Source: Actinomycetota bacterium (GTDB lineage Bacteria; Actinomycetota; Actinomycetes; Nanopelagicales; Nanopelagicaceae). Taken from it: DNA of 33,951 nt. The first letter of the stretch is position 1, and the number at the start of each line of letters is the position of its first letter. Positions 28,809 to 33,951 of the stretch are shown here, in pieces. The translations under genes were made by a program, and so were the position numbers. Where the stretch lies: the NCBI GenBank assembly GCA_009923805.1, contig RFSY01000004.1, positions 1 to 33,951 of the forward strand, written 5' to 3'. Under the pieces are notes generated by a model. The model ran no database searches. It had not been told where the DNA came from and saw only the letters and a program-made list of their open reading frames with translations.

Positions 28809-30756
28809 AAGAGTTTAAACCTTCTGAAATTAGCTTCATGACATTGGGGTCAGCCAAAGTAGTTGCATCTCCTACCGCGCGATTTTCTGCTACATCTTTT
28901 AATAGACGGCGCATGATTTTTCCACTTCGGGTCTTAGGCAACTCATTTACAACCATTATTTGGCGAGGCTTTGCGATTGCTCCAATTTCTTTAGCAACGT
29001 GATCACGTAATTGTTTAACAAGAACTTCGCCATTGGCATGTTCCATACCGCCGCGCAAAATTACAAAGGCAACAATTCCTTGTCCAGTAAGGGGATCTGC
29101 AGCTCCCACAACTGCTGCTTCAGCAACTGATTCATGAGAAACGAGTGCGGATTCAACTTCTGTTGTTGAGATGCGGTGACCAGAAACATTCATGACATCA
29201 TCAACGCGACCCATCAGCCAGATTGCACCGTCTTCATCAAGCTTTGCACCATCACCAGCAAAGTAGATTCCAGGAAAACGCGACCAGTAAGTTTCCTTAT
29301 AGCGTTCATCTTCACCCCATACGCCACGCAACATCGATGGCCATGGTTTATCTAAAATAAGGAAACCACCATGCCCATTTGGAACAGGCACTCCTTTGTC
29401 GTCCACAACTTTTGTACTAATTCCAGGAAGTGCTTTCATGGCAGATCCTGGTTTTGTAGCCGTTACTCCAGGAAGTGGAGAGATCATGATTGCGCCAGTT
29501 TCTGTCTGCCACCAGGTATCAACGATTGGGCATTTATCCCCGCCGATAACATTTCGGTACCACATCCACGCTTCAGGATTAATTGGTTCACCAACTGATC
29601 CAAGCAAACGCAAAGTTGAAAGATTAAATTTATTTGGGAATTCATCTCCCCATTTCATCCATGTGCGGATAAGGGTTGGCGCTGTATACAAAATAGTGAC
29701 GCCATATTTTTCAATGATTTCAAAGATACGCCCCTTGTGCGGGGTATCAGGTGTTCCTTCATAAATTACTTGTGTTGCACCATTAATCAGTGGTCCGTAA
29801 ACCATATATGAGTGTCCGGTAATCCAACCAACATCAGCTGTGCACCAATAGATATCTGACTTTGCCTTGATATCAAAGACAACTTTGTGGGTGTAAGCAA
29901 CCTGAGTCAGATACCCACCTGTTGTGTGGAAGATTCCCTTAGGTTTAGCAGTAGTGCCAGATGTGTACAGAATGAATAATGGATGTTCACTATCGAAGAA
30001 TTCAGGTGTATGAGTCGATGGTTGGCGATCGACAAGTTCGTTCCACCAAATATCGCGTCCCGCAACCCATGCAGTCTCTTGTCCAGTGCGCTTAACAACA
30101 AGGACTTTGGAAACATGTGTCTGCCCCTTAAGAGCTTCATCTACAGCAGGTTTGAGTGCAAATGCCGCACCTTTTCTAAAACCACCATCGGCGGTAATAA
30201 CTAGAGTGGCATCTGCATCTTGGATGCGAGAAAGAAGCGCATCAGCAGAAAATCCACCAAAGACAACAGAGTGGATTGCCCCGATGCGAGCACACGCAAG
30301 CATCGCAACAACTGCTTCAGGAATAAGTGGCATATAAATTGCAATGCGATCGCCTGCCTTAATTCCAATTTCGGTCAGGGCATTTGCAGCTTTACTAACT
30401 TCAATAAGTAGTTGTGCATACGAAATTGTTCGGGTATCGCCCGGTTCACCTTCAAAATGAAATGCTGTTCGCTCGCCATTTCCTTGCGCAATGTGGCGAT
30501 CGAGAGCATTCACCGCGGCATTTATTTTGCCGCCAACAAACCACTTCGCGTATGGAACTTCCCATTCGAGAGTCTTCTCCCACTGTTTCTCCCAAACTAG
30601 GGCGCGAGCTTGTTCATCCCAAAAAGCCAACCGATCTTTCTCAGCGCGTACATACAAATCCTCATGCGCATTTGCTTGTGCAGCAAACTCTGAAGATGGC
30701 GCAAATGATCTACTTTCTGTGGATAGATTCTCGATTGAGTCAGAGTGATTGCTCAT
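28792..30756 (-). CDS. acs: Acetyl-CoA synthetase (acetate--CoA ligase)
   Basis: VVFGGFSADALLSRIQDADATLVITADGG; LFILYTSGTTAKPKG; DTWWQTETGAIMISPLPG; LPKTRSGKIMRRLL. Confidence 0.95.
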   Translation of the reverse strand: MSNHSDSIENLSTESRSFAPSSEFAAQANAHEDLYVRAEKDRLAFWDEQARALVWEKQWEKTLEWEVPYAKWFVGGKINAAVNALDRHIAQGNGERTAFHFEGEPGDTRTISYAQLLIEVSKAANALTEIGIKAGDRIAIYMPLIPEAVVAMLACARIGAIHSVVFGGFSADALLSRIQDADATLVITADGGFRKGAAFALKPAVDEALKGQTHVSKVLVVKRTGQETAWVAGRDIWWNELVDRQPSTHTPEFFDSEHPLFILYTSGTTAKPKGIFHTTGGYLTQVAYTHKVVFDIKAKSDIYWCTADVGWITGHSYMVYGPLINGATQVIYEGTPDTPHKGRIFEIIEKYGVTILYTAPTLIRTWMKWGDEFPNKFNLSTLRLLGSVGEPINPEAWMWYRNVIGGDKCPIVDTWWQTETGAIMISPLPGVTATKPGSAMKALPGISTKVVDDKGVPVPNGHGGFLILDKPWPSMLRGVWGEDERYKETYWSRFPGIYFAGDGAKLDEDGAIWLMGRVDDVMNVSGHRISTTEVESALVSHESVAEAAVVGAADPLTGQGIVAFVILRGGMEHANGEVLVKQLRDHVAKEIGAIAKPRQIMVVNELPKTRSGKIMRRLLKDVAENRAVGDATTLADPNVMKLISEGLNSSKDED

Positions 30757-30889
30757 GAAAGCGAGGCTACAGTCCAATAACTCATTTATCTAGAGTCCTC
30801 ATTTATCAACAACCTCACAAAAATGTGACTTCTTCTCCTAGTACTTCTTCCATGATGCGCATCTATTTCGAAGCCTAGAAAGGAGAAAT

Positions 30890-30991
30890 GTGACAGTCGC
30901 AACGTTCTTAGCAATCCTTCTCAAAGTCCTCAGCAGTCCGGCCCTCATAGCGGGCCTGATTGCTTTCTTGCAGAAGACCATCCACCCCTAA
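30890..30991 (+). CDS. Candidate 33-aa hydrophobic micro-protein
   Basis: GTG start just downstream of AAAGGAG; (M)TVATFLAILLKVLSSPALIAGLIAFLQKTIHP*; too short for the ORF track. Confidence 0.45.
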   Translation: MTVATFLAILLKVLSSPALIAGLIAFLQKTIHP

Positions 30992-31010
30992 CGCCCACTA
31001 AGGGCCAAGC

Positions 31011-31050
31011 CTTCCGCGTAATACGTGAGTCGATTTTTCTTACGCGGAGG
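31011..31050 (+). promoter_or_regulatory. Strong hairpin in the 5' region of fba
   Basis: cttccgcgtaa (31011-31021) pairs with ttacgcggagg (31040-31050): 11 bp including one G-U, followed by aggc-gtaa-gcct. Confidence 0.5.
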
Positions 31051-31142
31051 TAGGTGGTTGGATTAGGCGTAAGCCTCACTCCAGACCCAATGGTGCGTCA
31101 GAGCGTTTACACCCGTTCTAGTCAGTTACTTGGGAGCATCAG

Positions 31143-32177
31143 ATGCCAATAGCAACGCCTGAAGTCTTTTCAGCAATGTTGGACCGCGCTAAAGCAGGTT
31201 CTTTCGCATATCCAGCGATCAACGTCTCATCATCACAAACAATTATTGGCGCTATTCGTGGTTTCGCCGAAGCAGAGTCAGATGGAATCATTCAATTTTC
31301 TTGGGGCGGTGCTGAATACGCATCAGGATCAACTGTTAAGCATATGGTTGATGGCGCAGTAGCGCTCGCAGAGTTTGCACACGTTGTTGCTAAAAATTAC
31401 AACGTCAACATTGGAATTCATACAGATCACTGTCCCAAAGAGAAGCTCGACGGATTCATGCGTCCACTTCTTGAAATTGGCGCACAGCGCATCAAAGAAG
31501 GAAAGCAACCGCTTTTTAATTCACATATGTGGGATGGCTCGGCAGTCGACATGCCAGAGAACATGAAAGTCGCTCGCGAACTTCTTGATAAGTCTGTTGC
31601 AGCAAATACTGTTCTTGAAATTGAAATCGGCGTTGTTGGTGGAGAAGAAGATGGCGTCGAGGCAAAGCACGATGCCAAGCTCTACTCAACTCCTGAAGAT
31701 GCACTTCTTACAATTGAAACTCTTGGTACAGATGCGAAGGCTCGCTATATGGTGGCTGCAACATTCGGAAACGTTCATGGTGTTTACAAGCCAGGAAACG
31801 TCGTTCTTCAGCCAAAGATTCTTGCAACACTTCAAGAAGCTGTTGCAAAGAAATTGGGTCTTCCTGCAGGAAGCAAGCCGATGGACCTCGTATTCCACGG
31901 TGGCTCTGGCTCACTGCTTTCAGAGATTCGTGAGTCACTTGATTACGGCGTGATAAAGATGAATATCGATACAGATACTCAGTACGCATTTACACGTCCA
32001 GTTGTTGAACATATGTTTAAGAATTACGACGGAGTATTAAAGATTGATGGCGAAGTCGGAAATAAGAAGGCATACGATCCACGCGCATGGGGCAAGGTTG
32101 CCGAAGCCGGAATCGCTGCTCGTGTTGGCGTTGCTTGTGCAGATCTTCGTTCAACCGGTACATCACTTCTTAAGTAA
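31143..32177 (+). CDS. fba: Class II fructose-bisphosphate aldolase
   Basis: FAYPAINVSSSQTIIGAIRGFAEAESDGIIQFSWGG; IHTDHCPK; FHGGSGS; INIDTDTQYAFTRP-type motif. Confidence 0.95.
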   Translation: MPIATPEVFSAMLDRAKAGSFAYPAINVSSSQTIIGAIRGFAEAESDGIIQFSWGGAEYASGSTVKHMVDGAVALAEFAHVVAKNYNVNIGIHTDHCPKEKLDGFMRPLLEIGAQRIKEGKQPLFNSHMWDGSAVDMPENMKVARELLDKSVAANTVLEIEIGVVGGEEDGVEAKHDAKLYSTPEDALLTIETLGTDAKARYMVAATFGNVHGVYKPGNVVLQPKILATLQEAVAKKLGLPAGSKPMDLVFHGGSGSLLSEIRESLDYGVIKMNIDTDTQYAFTRPVVEHMFKNYDGVLKIDGEVGNKKAYDPRAWGKVAEAGIAARVGVACADLRSTGTSLLK

Positions 32178-32193
32178 TTACATTCACTACTAG

Positions 32194-33495
<1,302 letters not shown>

Positions 33496-33498
33496 GCT

Positions 33499-33785
33499 AT
33501 GAAAATCCTCCTAGTCGGAAGCGGTGGTCGCGAACACGCACTCGCACTAGGACTCAAGGCAGATAAAAGTTGTACAGAACTCCATGCTGCTCCCGGTAAT
33601 CCGGGAATTGCAGAATTTGCAACGCTACATCCAGTTGCAATCACTGATAACAATGCGATTTGCGAGCTAGCAAAGAAATTAGTAGTTGATCTCGTGGTTA
33701 TTGGTCCAGAGGTCCCTCTAGTCAATGGTGTTGCAGATGTCTTAAGAGGCGCAGGATTTGCAGTCTTTGGCCCATCGAAGGCATT
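33499..33785 (+). CDS. purD: Phosphoribosylamine--glycine ligase, N-terminal fragment only
   Basis: [24 protein letters not shown]...[11 protein letters not shown]...[31 protein letters not shown], then non-purD sequence; not in the ORF track because no stop lies in the window. Confidence 0.88.
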
Positions 33786-33889
33786 CGAACGCCGCAATTT
33801 CCCACCTGGCCAGCACGGTGTCCGTGCCGGTCGTAAAAAGAAGAGTGAATACTCGGTGGCACTTGGTGAAAAGCAAAAGCTCCGCTTCG
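33781..33889 (+). other. rpsD-like (ribosomal protein S4) internal fragment fused to purD
   Basis: In-frame translation [37 protein letters not shown] matches the S4 N-terminal signature (RRxxPPGQHG...SEY...EKQKLR). Confidence 0.75.
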
Positions 33890-33951
33890 GGGGTGAGTGC
33901 CTCGCCCTCGGGAGCATGCTGGAGCAAGTGGCGGATCGCCTCGCCAGCAGC

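Overview
The window looks like a compact actinobacterial chromosome segment, probably a streamlined freshwater acI/Nanopelagicales-type lineage (inferred from gene content and promoter style, not verified). Most of it is ordinary housekeeping sequence: kynA/kynU, ABC-F, malic enzyme, upp, tadA, gabD, SRP RNA, dnaX, recR, lysC-asd, GDP-fucose genes, crp, nth, acs, fba, purA and the purD start. The best accessory candidate is 13.3-17.5 kb. It holds three secreted proteins that share a short Cys-pair/Trp repeat. One has an intact HExxH site, one is a paralog with that site destroyed, and one is M23-like with degenerate motifs. The third lies between a tRNA-Ser(GGA) and a 20-bp copy of that tRNA's 3' end, an att-like arrangement. 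Other notable observations are: dnaX split by a +1 frame change with conserved residues missing; a probable 1-nt frameshift in a T5 run; a contig end fusing purD to an rpsD-like piece and then GC-rich sequence; repeated TANNNT-N6-start spacing implying leaderless transcription, including overlapping back-to-back -10 boxes between crp and nth; an APC permease with an apparent C-terminal OB-fold; and a 33-aa hydrophobic micro-ORF plus strong hairpin upstream of fba. The dnaX break, the T5 frameshift and the chimeric end could all be assembly or amplification artefacts and need read-level checks.
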